DNA of 64,000 nucleotides from Stenotrophomonas bentonitica (GCF_013185915.1 NZ_JAAZUH010000001.1:372001-436000), one strand, 5' to 3'. Positions 35,554 to 44,640 are shown, numbered from the stretch's first letter. Numbers and translations are program-made. Notes: generated by a model from the sequence alone, not told the origin.

Positions 35554-35850
35554 ATGGCGGGAATCGAGTTTGACGCCGGGGTGATGGACGATATCCAACG
35601 GATCATCGACCATCTGGACGCGTACGAGGTTTCTGCGTCCAAGGCGCGGTCGAGCCAGATATTCAGTGCCATCCAGGTGCTTGCAGACAACCCATTGATC
35701 GGACGCCCTGTCGGCGACGGCAAGAACGAGCTGATGATCGGACGCGATGCTTCAGGATATGTGGCGCTCTATCGTTATCTGCCGATGATCGACATCGTCC
35801 TGGTGCTCGGCATACGCGCGCAACGAGAGGCGGGTTACGCGCGACCGTAA
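35554..35850 (+). CDS. ParE/RelE-family toxin
   Basis: 98 residues. The RelE/ParE fold shows in MAGIEFDAGVMDDIQRIIDHL, the NPLIGRPVGDGKNELMIG turn and the C-terminal strand pair YVALYRYLPMIDIVLVLGIRAQREAGY. RelE subgroup catalytic residues are not clear, and the GRPV...R-x-L/M pattern is more like ParE (gyrase poison). Two bases separate it from the antitoxin stop, so it is translated as a pair. A stabilising chromosomal TA module; mobility is not indicated by any flanking element. Confidence 0.85.
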   Translation: MAGIEFDAGVMDDIQRIIDHLDAYEVSASKARSSQIFSAIQVLADNPLIGRPVGDGKNELMIGRDASGYVALYRYLPMIDIVLVLGIRAQREAGYARP

Positions 35851-35851
35851 A

Positions 35852-36142
35852 TCACGCTCGCGCAAGCGCAATCCAGCGATACCCAACGTAGATGCCAACG
35901 GCGACGATGGGTGCCACGCAGAGCCATAGCGGCAGCTTGAGCAGGAAGAACATGAGCGCGGCGACGGCGAATGCGGCGATGCCGAGACCTATTGCCCATG
36001 CATCGAGAACGACCATGTCCGCGGCGTCGTCCTGCCAGGCGTTCTTCGGGCGGCCGCGTGCGCTGCGCTGGCGGCGCAACAGCCATACGTCGGTTACGAA
36101 GTCGACGATGCCTTCAAGCAGGTCTCCGATGATGCCGGCCAT
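35852..36142 (-). CDS. Hypothetical small membrane protein
   Basis: 96 residues; AAGGA lies six bases before the ATG. Two adjacent hydrophobic helices at about 48-68 (AIGLGIAAFAVAALMFFLLKL) and 70-88 follow a basic cytoplasmic region with RRQRSARGRPKN. No family recognised. Its stop is two bases from the end of the convergent toxin gene. Real by its codon use and ribosome-binding site. Confidence 0.65.
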   Translation of the reverse strand: MAGIIGDLLEGIVDFVTDVWLLRRQRSARGRPKNAWQDDAADMVVLDAWAIGLGIAAFAVAALMFFLLKLPLWLCVAPIVAVGIYVGYRWIALARA

Positions 36143-36211
36143 GGTCGATCCTTGAGGTGGGGCGTGATGGCGCTATCTTTCGGTGCGGGCGTGTTTTGGT
36201 CAAGTATGCGT

Positions 36212-36236
36212 GGAGCCGGCCGGCGGCCGGCACTAC
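36212..36236 (-). repeat. Single SMAG (GTAG-headed) repeat
   Basis: Read on the minus strand it begins GTAGTGCCGGCCGCC and ends GGCTCC, the same unit as in the pairs at 24351 and 56161. It lies six bases beyond the stop of the 36925 gene and could serve as its terminator. Confidence 0.88.
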
Positions 36237-36241
36237 GGGGT

Positions 36242-36925
36242 TCAGCGCAGGTCGGCTTCGGGGGCCAGGGTGTGGATGACCTTGCCTTGGGCATCGAGGA
36301 ATTCGATGGCGCCGTAGCCTTTCTGGGTGACGGTCAGGCGCAGGCGTGGGCGGTCAGCCTTGTCGTTCAACGCGATGGCCGGGGTGCCGTCGGCGCCTAC
36401 GAGCATTTCGATGCGGGTGGGTGTGGCGACGCCGGGGATGAGGCGGTTGTCGAGCTTGGGTTCACGGATCAACGGCGGTGCCTGGTTGATCGAGAAGCGG
36501 ACCTCGCCGTCAGGCGATACCCGCCAGCCGATCGCGTCCATGGCCGGGTGGTCGAGCGCCAGCACGGCCATGCCGCCATTGACGTCTGCGGTGCCGAAGC
36601 CGCCGCGTTCGCTGCCCTTGTCGTCGTAGAGCACCATGCCGGCGACGTTGAACGCGCGCTTGTACTGGATGCCATCGATGATCGGCGCCGGGGTCTGCCC
36701 GGACAGGGTCATCCGGATGGTGCCCTTGTCGTCGACGATGTCGATGCGCTTCGCGGTGATGCGGTCGTTGTCGGGTTTGTCGACGTGGGTCTGCGGGGAT
36801 TGGTTGACGATGAGTTTCTGAAGCTGTTCCACGCTGGGGCGCTTGGGGCCTGGGGCGTCTGTTGCGTACGCGTTGAGGGACAGTGTGGCGAGAAGTGCTA
36901 GAACTGTGCTGCCGATCCGCTTCAT
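36242..36925 (-). CDS. Hypothetical exported beta-rich protein
   Basis: 227 residues. A signal peptide ends LNAYATDA. The mature protein alternates short beta-strand phrases with ligand-like loops: RIDIVDDKGTIRMTLSG, MVLYDDKGSERGGFGTADV, EMLVGADGTPAIALND and IEFLDAQGKVIHTL, four similar D-x-x-G-x turns that suggest a repeated beta-hairpin or propeller-like fold. I do not recognise a named family. GGAAG lies before the ATG. It is followed by a SMAG repeat and preceded by a block of other repeats, so it is likely monocistronic. Confidence 0.7.
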   Translation of the reverse strand: MKRIGSTVLALLATLSLNAYATDAPGPKRPSVEQLQKLIVNQSPQTHVDKPDNDRITAKRIDIVDDKGTIRMTLSGQTPAPIIDGIQYKRAFNVAGMVLYDDKGSERGGFGTADVNGGMAVLALDHPAMDAIGWRVSPDGEVRFSINQAPPLIREPKLDNRLIPGVATPTRIEMLVGADGTPAIALNDKADRPRLRLTVTQKGYGAIEFLDAQGKVIHTLAPEADLR

Positions 36926-37012
36926 GCTGCTTCCGTTCTGATGGATGGTTTGGAGCGCGACGATAGCGGTGATGTGGATTCAGGGCCCGCTGCCTTGCAG
37001 CATGGTTTACGT

Positions 37013-37137
37013 GGGACACGCATGGCGTGTCTCTACGCAGATGGGTTCACGGGGACACGCATGGCGTGTCTCTACGCGGATGGGTTCACGGGGAGCGGAT
37101 GGTGTGCTGCGTAGCGACACGCCATGCGTGTCCCACG
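37013..37137. repeat. Cluster of GTAG-headed repeats with GGGACACGCATGGCGTGTC core
   Basis: Two direct units (37013-37038 and 37052-37077) carry the palindromic core GACACGCATGGCGTGTC. A third in the opposite orientation begins GTAGCGACACGCC at 37111. The intervening ATGGGTTCACGGGG is also repeated. The GTAG head marks a second SMAG subfamily, also found at 43602-43684. Confidence 0.85.
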
Positions 37138-37208
37138 CGGTCTGTCCGGCGCCAGAAACGCAACAGGCCACCCCAAAGGATGGCCTGTTGCATTCAATGG
37201 CGGAACGA

Positions 37209-37280
37209 TCAGGTGAAGATCGCCCACAGGATCAGCAGCGGAATCGGCACGCCCAGTGCCCACAGCAGCAGCATTTTCAT
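37209..37280 (-). CDS. 23-residue hydrophobic peptide
   Basis: The frame encodes a 23-residue peptide starting MKMLLLWALGVPIP and ending LWAIFT. A strong ribosome-binding site (GAGGAG) lies seven bases before the ATG. It forms a single transmembrane helix broken by the P-I-P turn. It starts 24 bases after the stop of the larger membrane protein gene at 37304, in the same direction, so it is probably cotranscribed with it. Short membrane peptides of this kind often modulate a partner protein. Confidence 0.65.
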   Translation of the reverse strand: MKMLLLWALGVPIPLLILWAIFT

Positions 37281-37303
37281 TTTGGTTCTCCTCTATTGAT
37301 TCG

Positions 37304-38377
37304 TTACAGGTCGCGGCGACGGCCGCCCCAGGTGGCAGTGAGGCTGGCGACGAAGGCGCCGATCAGCAGGGTGATGAACAGCCACAGCGCGGCATAGGCG
37401 GTGGCCTTGCGGGCGTCATCGGCGGCCTGCTTGGCGGTGTTCTTCGCCTCCTCCAGCGCGGCGCGCATGCGGGTCTGGATGTCGGCCACGCGTGCTTCGG
37501 CTTCGGCCTGGCTCATGCCGGTTTCGCGGGCGATCAGCTGGCCGAGGTACTGCTGGTCGGCCGGGCTCAGGCCCTGCGACTGCAGGCTGGTGACGATGAT
37601 GCGGTTCACCTCGGCACGCACTTCCCGGCGGTCGCCCGGACCGGTGCCCGGCATCGGACGCGGCGGCGGCACCATGCGCGGTGCGGGGGCACCGGCAACA
37701 GCGGGCGCTGCAGCACCTGCCGGCGCTACCGGCGGTGCAGCCGGATCAACCGGACCTGCCGGGGCAACGCCCGGGCCCGCGTCCGGACCCGGCGCACGGC
37801 GAAACAGCGAGTCCACCCAGTAGCCCAGGTCTCCTTCCTGCGAATCCAGCGCCGCTGCCGAACCTGCACCTGCAGCGGCAACACCTGCGGTGGATACGGC
37901 TGCACCCGCAGTGGCACCGGCCACCTTCGCGCCAACGCCCAGCACGCCGCCGATGGCGGAGGTGAGCAGGCCGGCGGTCAACAGCGTGGCCACGGCCCAG
38001 GAAACGAAACCATGCGCGGTGTCGCGGAAATAGGTTTCATCGCCGTGCAGGCGGGTCCACTTGGTGCGCAGGCGACCGGCCAGGTAGCCACCCAGGCCGG
38101 ACGCAGCCAGCGCGGTGAAGGTCAGCCACGCGATGCTGCCCCAGCCGAAGGTTTCCTTGGTGACGCCCTCGAACGACCACGGCGACACCGAAGACAGGCC
38201 CAGGCCAACACCGAGGATCAGAAGGATCAGCGAGAGTGCCGCAGCCGCCGCAGCGCCCGCGAAGATGGCACCCCACGACACCGCGCTTTCCGGCGCGCTG
38301 GGAACTACGGTTTCATTGATGATCGCGACATCGGGCGCCACCGCGCCGCGTTCGGGGTATTCCATTCGGGTGTTCAT
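37304..38377 (-). CDS. Hypothetical multi-span membrane protein (PhnA-like annotation in rhizobia)
   Basis: 357 residues. The N-terminal block SVSWGAIFAGAAAAAALSLIL, GVGLGLSSVSPW, LAASGLGGYLAGRLRTKW and FFRDTAHGFVSWAVATLL matches a conserved family of multi-span membrane proteins, sometimes labelled PhnA-like without functional basis. A Pro/Ala-rich region (about 190-255) and an amphipathic helix follow, then a final TM helix near residue 340 and the basic WGGRRRDL end. The function is unknown. The 23-residue peptide gene lies immediately downstream. Confidence 0.78.
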   Translation of the reverse strand: MNTRMEYPERGAVAPDVAIINETVVPSAPESAVSWGAIFAGAAAAAALSLILLILGVGLGLSSVSPWSFEGVTKETFGWGSIAWLTFTALAASGLGGYLAGRLRTKWTRLHGDETYFRDTAHGFVSWAVATLLTAGLLTSAIGGVLGVGAKVAGATAGAAVSTAGVAAAGAGSAAALDSQEGDLGYWVDSLFRRAPGPDAGPGVAPAGPVDPAAPPVAPAGAAAPAVAGAPAPRMVPPPRPMPGTGPGDRREVRAEVNRIIVTSLQSQGLSPADQQYLGQLIARETGMSQAEAEARVADIQTRMRAALEEAKNTAKQAADDARKATAYAALWLFITLLIGAFVASLTATWGGRRRDL

Positions 38378-38479
38378 CGGTACGTGTTTCTCCGGTCTTG
38401 AGCTGCGACTGCAGCTGTAAGCCGGAGGCTGCGCGATGCGCCGTGAACGCGGCGAGACCCGGGAATCTGTGCGATGTGA

Positions 38480-39793
38480 TTACGTCGCGCTGTCGCCCAT
38501 CACGCGCGGCAACGCCAGTTCGAACGTGGCACCCTCTCCCGGTGCGGAGACGATGGTCACGAAACCACCGGCCTGGCGCACCGCACTGTGCACCTGCGGC
38601 AGCCCCAGTCCAGAGCCTTCACCCGGCGGCTTGGTGGTGAAGTACACCTCGAACACGCGCGCCACCACTTCCTCGCTCATGCCGGAACCGGTATCCGAGA
38701 CGCACAGGGTGAGGTACTCGCCGGGCACGCGCGTACTGTTGCCGGCATCCGGCGGCACGCTCAGATGGCCGGTGGTCACCCGGATGGTGTCGCCCGGCGT
38801 GCAGGCGTCGCGCGCGTTGACCACCAGGTTCAGCAGCGCCCGCTCCAGTGTGTTGCGGTCGACCATCGCACAGCAGGTCGAGTCGCCCGGATCGACGATG
38901 AGCTCGATACCCTGCCCAACGGCTTGATGCAGGAGCGGCTCCATCTTTGTCACCATGCCGGCCAGTTCCACCGCCTCGGGGCGGTACGGATGCTGCCGGG
39001 CGAAGCCGATCAGCCGCTGCGACATCTCCGCGCCCTGCTCCAATGCGGCTTCGGCAACAGTGAGCAGGTTGGCGTTCTTCGGTCCCAGCTCGCCGCTGGC
39101 CACCACCAGGTCGATCGCGGTGGTGGCCGACTGCAGGAAGTTGTTGAGGTCGTGCACAACGCCGGCAAGCAGCTGCCCTACCGCTTCGCCCTTCTGCGCA
39201 TGCTCGGCAATCACCTCGGCGGCACGCTGTGCGGCGAGGGCGAAATCCCGTCCTTGCGCGACCTGGAAGTGACGCACCTCCAGTTCCTGGTAGGCCAGGT
39301 TGGTGGCCAGCAGCCGCGATTGGCTTTCGCGCAGGGTGTCGATCAGGTCGGCTTCGCGGCTGGCGGCGTTGGCCAGCATCGCGCCTGCTTCATTGGCCTT
39401 GGCGTCGAAGGCGGCACCGAGGACATCGGCTGCGGCCAACGCAGAATTGCGTGCGGTGACATCGGAACTGACGACCAGCACGCCCACCACCTGGCCAGCG
39501 TCACGCAAGGCACCGACCCGCAGGCGCCAGTCCCGCAGCATGCCCTGCCCGTCCAGGGTGGAAGCTTCAAACGTGGTTTTCTCTCCGCGCAGCGCGGCGG
39601 CGAAGGCATGCTCGATGCGGGGCCGCGCTTCAGCGGGCCAGAGATCCATCCAGACCTTGCCCACCATGTCCGAACGGTGGGCAGCCCGGAACAGCCGCAA
39701 CCCGTTGTCGTTGACGGTCACGATCATGCCGTCGGTGTCCAATTCCTTGATGCAGTCCTCGGACAACTCAACGATCTGGCGGTATCGATCCAT
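38480..39793 (-). CDS. PAS-domain histidine kinase, orphan
   Basis: 437 residues with no membrane segment, so a soluble sensor. A PAS domain (about 5-115, IVELSEDCIKELDTDGMIVTVNDNG) comes first, then a long helical linker. The phospho-acceptor His 214 is in GVVHDLNNFLQ. N box NLVVNARDA, G1 VSDTGSGM and G2 GEGSGLGLP boxes of the HATPase are all intact. No response regulator is adjacent, so its partner is elsewhere. A TTG start one codon earlier is possible. The ligand of the PAS domain cannot be told from sequence. Confidence 0.9.
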   Translation of the reverse strand: MDRYRQIVELSEDCIKELDTDGMIVTVNDNGLRLFRAAHRSDMVGKVWMDLWPAEARPRIEHAFAAALRGEKTTFEASTLDGQGMLRDWRLRVGALRDAGQVVGVLVVSSDVTARNSALAAADVLGAAFDAKANEAGAMLANAASREADLIDTLRESQSRLLATNLAYQELEVRHFQVAQGRDFALAAQRAAEVIAEHAQKGEAVGQLLAGVVHDLNNFLQSATTAIDLVVASGELGPKNANLLTVAEAALEQGAEMSQRLIGFARQHPYRPEAVELAGMVTKMEPLLHQAVGQGIELIVDPGDSTCCAMVDRNTLERALLNLVVNARDACTPGDTIRVTTGHLSVPPDAGNSTRVPGEYLTLCVSDTGSGMSEEVVARVFEVYFTTKPPGEGSGLGLPQVHSAVRQAGGFVTIVSAPGEGATFELALPRVMGDSAT

Positions 39794-40032
39794 CAATCCA
39801 TCGGCGTCACGGGCTGGCGCCCATTATGACTGCGTGACCGGCGCGTGAGGGTCCCCGACACAAGATCCGTCCCGGGGCCAACCCTGAATGATTCAGTCTA
39901 ACGCGTCGAAGCACGCGCCTCAGATGCAGCAACGCGACGCAGTAGTTTTACCGGTCCGCTGCCAGCAAGAGTTCGCAGGCGCAGCAACGGTGTGCGGCGC
40001 ACCATGCAGGCATCCCCCATGGAGCCGGGCAC

Positions 40033-43000
40033 GTGCGCCAGAAGGACATTGGACGTCGACCGCGACGCACCACCATCGCCGTTGCCATTGCGGGGTTGCT
40101 GGCCGCCGGGACCGCGCTGGCGCAGGTCTACCCGACGCCGGTCATCACCTCGGGCAGCACGCTGACCTACGAGCAGTTCTATGACGGCGACGTAGTGCCT
40201 GTCGGCCTGATCCAGGGCTCGGTCAGCATCCATCCGGTGCCGCCGTACCCGGCCCAGCTGGGCGGCGCCGGCGTAAGCGTGTTCGACGGTGCGCGGGTGA
40301 CCATCGACCCGAACCAGGGCACACCGGGCGCGGTGACCATCACCTCCGACTTCCGCAGCGGCGCGCCCAATGACGCGCTCTACATCGCCAATGGCACGGT
40401 GGACATCATCGCCAGCCCGGCAGGCGTCGACCTGATCGGCAACGGCACGTCGGTGCATGGCGTCTACATACCGGAAGCCAGCAAGGGCCCTTCCCTGCTG
40501 ACCGCCGCCAACACCCGCATCCTGACCAATGGCGCCAACGCCGATGGCCTTCGCATCTACGGGGCGCGCTCCACCGCGCAGCTCAGCGGAAGCCAGGTAA
40601 CCGTGGTAGGCGACGCCGCCTGGGGGCTGCTGTCGTGGGGCGGCAGCAGCACGACCTTCATCAACTCAAGCATTTCACTGCCTGGCGTCGGCGCGGGTGG
40701 CGTCTGGGCGTTCAATGGTTCCAAGGCAGAGTTGCGCGGCACCTCCAGCGTGGGCGTTACCGCCGACAGCAGCTACGGTGTGCTGGCACAGTCGCTGGGC
40801 GAGGTCGCGACCAACCTCGATCCGGCAGTGAGCGGTCGCGTTTCCATCCAGACGGCCGGCAACAGCAGCCACGCGTTCCGGGTTTCGAATGCGACCGGGC
40901 TTCCGAACCGGGTGGATATCACCACCACGGGAACCGGCAGCTACGGCCTGTACGCGAACGGCACTTCCACCGTGAGCGGTTCGGACGTCAGCGTGTCCAC
41001 CTCCGGCAACAACGCGTATGGCATCTGGATCGCCAACACCACCGATGCCACCTTGACCGGCGGCAGGATAGCCACGCGCGGCACCAGCGCGTATGGCGTC
41101 CTGGCCGGAACCAGCAGTGGCGTGTCCACCGTCAACCTGAGCGGGTTCGATGTCGCCACGCAGGGAACGTCGGCCTACGGCCTGTATGGGTGGACCGCCA
41201 GCACGATCAATTTTGCGGGCGGCAGTGTCGCCACTACCCAAGCCGCTACGCCGGCGGTGTATGCCAGCGCCGGCACGGTCAACCTGCTGCGCGACGCTGC
41301 GGGGAAAGGCTCGGCCATCACCAGCACCGGCACCAACGCGCACGCGGTCCGGATTCTCAGCGGCGGGAACTTCAGCGCCACAGGCGCGGACATCCACGCG
41401 CAGGGCACCGGTGCGGTGGGCATTGTGTTTGAAGCCCCTTCAACACTCACCACGACACCCGTACTGGGCTCGGCGCCTCCCCTGCCGACCTTGCCTCCTA
41501 CCGTACCGGACCTGGATTCCACTGCGCCGCCTCCGGCACCTGCCATTGCATTGGCAGACTCGCCGACTCCGCAGGACGCTCCGCTCGTGACGACGACTGC
41601 CCTTCCGGTTGCGCCCGCAGCGTCTGCCAACAGTCTGGTGCTGCAGGACACCACCGTGACGTCGGACAACAGCGCCGCGCTGTGGCTGTATGGCGGCATC
41701 GCCAATGTCGATCTGCGCGACAGCACGCTCACCGGAAGCCCTTGGGCGATCAACATCGCACCGCGCACGGTCAGCGGCACCGCGCTGCGCGCCACGGCAC
41801 AGATCGACGCCCACCACTCGGTGCTGCAGGGCAGCGTGTACACCGCGCCAGGCAGCACCAGCACGCTGACGCTGGGCAATGACAGCCTGTGGAACGTGAC
41901 AGCCAATTCGAACGTCACCCAGCTGTTGAACGATGCCAGCCTGATCGACTTCGTGATGACCGCTGCGCTGGCGGCGGCGCCGGACGATCCCACCTCGTAC
42001 CGCACCCTCACCGTTGGCAGTGGCTACACGGGCACCAACGGAGCGATCGCCCTCAACACGCAACTGGGTGATGACAGCTCGCTTTCCGACCGGCTGGTCA
42101 TCGCCGGTGGAACCGGAAGCGGCAGCACGCAGCTGCAGATTCGCAAGAGCAACGGCAAGGGCGCGCTCACCGAAGCCGATGGCATCCTGGTCGTACAGGC
42201 GCTGGGCGGCACCACCCAGCCCGGCAGCTTTGCCTTGAACGCACCGGTGCTTGCCGGGCCCTACGAGTACTTCCTGTACCGCGGCGCCGCCGCCGCTGCG
42301 GACGCCAACGGCGACAACAGCTGGTTCCTGCGCTCGGCCATCGACTGCACGGTCCCCGGTGCGCCGGTGCCTCCCTGCCCTGCGCCCGACCCCGATCCCC
42401 CGACGCCGCCCGACCCGGATCCACCCACTCCACCGGATCCGGACCCGCCAACGCCGCCGGACCCGCCGCCACCGGACCCGCCCAACCCGCCACCGCCGGA
42501 TCCCGATCCGCCGCCGGTTCCGCCCGATCCGGACCCGCCCGTACCACCGCCGGACCCGGTTCCGCCGGCGTATCGGCAGGAGGTGTCCCTGGTGGCCGCG
42601 CTGCCGGCCATGGCCAGCATCTACGGTCGCACGCTGATCGACACGCTGCATGAGCGCGTCGGCGACGAGGAACTGCTGCGCGCCCGCACCGATCTGGATC
42701 CGATGCAGAGCGGTGTAAACGGTGCCTGGGTGCGCTACGTGGGCCACGACGGCAAGCGCGACGGCGGCAGCCAGGGCATCTACGGCACCGAAGGCCCTGG
42801 GTTCGACTATCGGTTCGACGCGCTGCAGATGGGCGTGGACCTGTATCGACAGCAGAACGCGGACACCGGCAATCGTACCCATGCCGGCTTCTACCTTGCC
42901 TATGGCAAGGCCAAGGGCGAGGTGCGCCACAACTATCTGGACTACGATTTCCACGCCGGCGTGGACCGGTTCGATGCGCGCACCGTGGGTGGCTACTGGA

Positions 43001-43596
43001 CCGCGTTCAACGAGCGAGGCGCCTACCTGGACACGGTGGTGCAGCACACCTGGTACGACCTGCGTGCCGAATCGACGCGCCTGCCGGAGAGCACCACGCA
43101 TGCCACGGGCACCGCCGCGTCGCTGGAGGCCAGCTGGCCGTTCGTGCTGGATGCAGCGGCCGATGGCAGTGCACGCTGGCGGCTGTCGCCGCAGGCGCAG
43201 GTGATCTGGCAGCAGGTGGATGTCGATTCCATCAACGACCCGTACGGCGAGATCCGCTTCACCGACGGCGATTCGCTGGTTGGGCGCCTCGGCGCGCAGC
43301 TGGATCGCCGCTCCGGCTGGCAGGGCCGCAGCGGACAACCGCGCAGCGCCACCGTGTGGCTACGGGCCAACATCTGGCGCGAGTTCCAGGGCAGCCCCCG
43401 CGCCGAATTCGACAGCGACCGGGGATTCGTGCCCTTCGAAGTGGACCTCGGTGGCAGCTGGGGCGAACTCGGCCTGGGCGGAACCTGGCAGGTGTCGTCG
43501 TCCGGCTACCTGTTCGCGGACATCGACTACAGCGCCAGTTTCAACGGCAGGGACGACAGCTGGAACGGCAAGGCCGGCATGCGCTGGAACTGGTGA
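40033..43596 (+). CDS. Type V autotransporter, paralogue of the 29492 gene
   Basis: 1187 residues from GTG, with GGAG eight bases upstream. A signal peptide ends GTALAQ. The passenger (about 30-700) is beta-helical with repeats such as the SGNNAYGIWIANT, RGTSAYGVLAGTS and QGTSAYGLYGWTA rungs. An autochaperone-like block ADGILVVQALGG and a proline-rich linker of P-D-P repeats (about 777-840) follow. The C-terminal barrel ends GMRWNW. The barrel and autochaperone resemble the 29492 protein, while the passenger repeats differ. No catalytic triad is seen; adhesion or biofilm roles are plausible but unproven. Confidence 0.9.
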   Translation: MRQKDIGRRPRRTTIAVAIAGLLAAGTALAQVYPTPVITSGSTLTYEQFYDGDVVPVGLIQGSVSIHPVPPYPAQLGGAGVSVFDGARVTIDPNQGTPGAVTITSDFRSGAPNDALYIANGTVDIIASPAGVDLIGNGTSVHGVYIPEASKGPSLLTAANTRILTNGANADGLRIYGARSTAQLSGSQVTVVGDAAWGLLSWGGSSTTFINSSISLPGVGAGGVWAFNGSKAELRGTSSVGVTADSSYGVLAQSLGEVATNLDPAVSGRVSIQTAGNSSHAFRVSNATGLPNRVDITTTGTGSYGLYANGTSTVSGSDVSVSTSGNNAYGIWIANTTDATLTGGRIATRGTSAYGVLAGTSSGVSTVNLSGFDVATQGTSAYGLYGWTASTINFAGGSVATTQAATPAVYASAGTVNLLRDAAGKGSAITSTGTNAHAVRILSGGNFSATGADIHAQGTGAVGIVFEAPSTLTTTPVLGSAPPLPTLPPTVPDLDSTAPPPAPAIALADSPTPQDAPLVTTTALPVAPAASANSLVLQDTTVTSDNSAALWLYGGIANVDLRDSTLTGSPWAINIAPRTVSGTALRATAQIDAHHSVLQGSVYTAPGSTSTLTLGNDSLWNVTANSNVTQLLNDASLIDFVMTAALAAAPDDPTSYRTLTVGSGYTGTNGAIALNTQLGDDSSLSDRLVIAGGTGSGSTQLQIRKSNGKGALTEADGILVVQALGGTTQPGSFALNAPVLAGPYEYFLYRGAAAAADANGDNSWFLRSAIDCTVPGAPVPPCPAPDPDPPTPPDPDPPTPPDPDPPTPPDPPPPDPPNPPPPDPDPPPVPPDPDPPVPPPDPVPPAYRQEVSLVAALPAMASIYGRTLIDTLHERVGDEELLRARTDLDPMQSGVNGAWVRYVGHDGKRDGGSQGIYGTEGPGFDYRFDALQMGVDLYRQQNADTGNRTHAGFYLAYGKAKGEVRHNYLDYDFHAGVDRFDARTVGGYWTAFNERGAYLDTVVQHTWYDLRAESTRLPESTTHATGTAASLEASWPFVLDAAADGSARWRLSPQAQVIWQQVDVDSINDPYGEIRFTDGDSLVGRLGAQLDRRSGWQGRSGQPRSATVWLRANIWREFQGSPRAEFDSDRGFVPFEVDLGGSWGELGLGGTWQVSSSGYLFADIDYSASFNGRDDSWNGKAGMRWNW

Positions 43597-43601
43597 ACCG
43601 C

Positions 43602-43684
43602 GTAGGGACACGCCATGCGTGTCCTCGCGGTGTTGGATCGTGCGCGATGATGGGGTCCGTGGGACACGCATGGCGTGTCGCTAC
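43602..43684. repeat. GTAG-headed repeat pair with GGACACGC core
   Basis: Two inverted copies lie at 43602-43624 (GTAGGGACACGCCATGCGTG...) and 43661-43684 (GGGACACGCATGGCGTGTCGCTAC). They belong to the same subfamily as the cluster at 37013. The GTAG head of the right copy, read on the minus strand, supplies the TAG stop codon of the esterase gene ending at 43681. Confidence 0.85.
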
Positions 43685-44640
43685 GCGCCTTTTCCCGTCG
43701 CCAAGAGGTACTTCAGGCCATGCGTCAGGCCGCGCGGAGCCACGCTTAGGTGGTCTTCGTCGTTGAGCACCTCCAGCTTCAGGCGCAGCGACGGGTAGCG
43801 ATGGGCGCGCATTGCCGCCTCCATCCGCCGTGCGTCGGCAACCATGTCGGCGTCGTTGCCGAAGGCCGGGGTTTCGTACTCGCCCACGTACATGTAGACC
43901 GACGCCGGCAGGTCGTCGTGGCTGGCGGCGTAGTCCTTCTCGAAACGGTCCATCACATTGTGGTCGTACCAGTACGAGGGGCTGCCGACGATGTAGCCGG
44001 CAAACAACCCCGGGTCGGTGAACAGGATCTGGGTGCCGAGCAGCGCGCCGTAGGAATGGCCGAGCAGGAGACGGCGGGTTTCGTCGGTGCGGTAGTGGCC
44101 TGCAACATACGGCAGCACCTGATCGCGCAGGTAGGTGATGTACGGCGCGGCACCGCCATGCACGGCATCCGCCGGTGCGCTGCTGGGGCCTTTCGGGGTG
44201 GGCGTGTAATCGCGGCGGCGGCTGGGCATGCCTTCATCGCCCACTGCGTAGGACAGGCCGACCAGGATGAACTCATCGAGCTTTGGACCTTCGACGTTCA
44301 AGCGCCGACCGATCTGGCGTGCCAGCGGGAAGGCGTAGTCCGCATCGGTGACGTACAGGACCGGGTACTTGCGGTCGGGAGCGTCGGCGTAAGAAGGCGG
44401 CAGCGCGACGAACACCTGGTAGGTGCGGCCGGAGACGGGATCCTTCACGTCATGGACTTCGCTGCCTACTACTTCATACGGCAGGCCTTGGCCGCGCTGC
44501 CCACCCAACACAGAGGCCCTCTCAGGCGCTGGCTAGCTTGGCGGCGATGCGTCGCCGGCGGCCGGGGCGGTGGGTACGGGGGGCTTGGCACACCCGGCGA
44601 GCATAGACAGAACCACAACACCTGCTACCAGATAGTTCAA
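43681..44640 (-). pseudogene. Esterase-D-like alpha/beta hydrolase lipoprotein, broken by in-frame amber
   Basis: From a TTG at 44640 (GGAG eight bases upstream) the frame encodes MNYLVAGVVVLSMLAGCAKP, a lipoprotein signal with lipobox LAGC. It then meets TAG at 44535-44533. The same frame continues as PAPERASVLGGQ into a complete esterase: TYQVFVALPPSYADAPDRKY, LLLGHSYGALLGTQ with the nucleophile Ser, and a C-terminal DEDHLS His. Reinitiation at GTG 44511 (GAGAGG six bases upstream) would give an intact 276-residue cytoplasmic protein lacking its signal. Either the gene is inactivated, the start moved, or the base is a sequencing error. The family resembles IroE/YbbA-type siderophore or acetyl esterases. 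Confidence 0.75.

Noticed and set aside
35852..36142. Third gene of the toxin-antitoxin module
   Set aside because: It is on the opposite strand, convergent with the toxin, and has its own ribosome-binding site.
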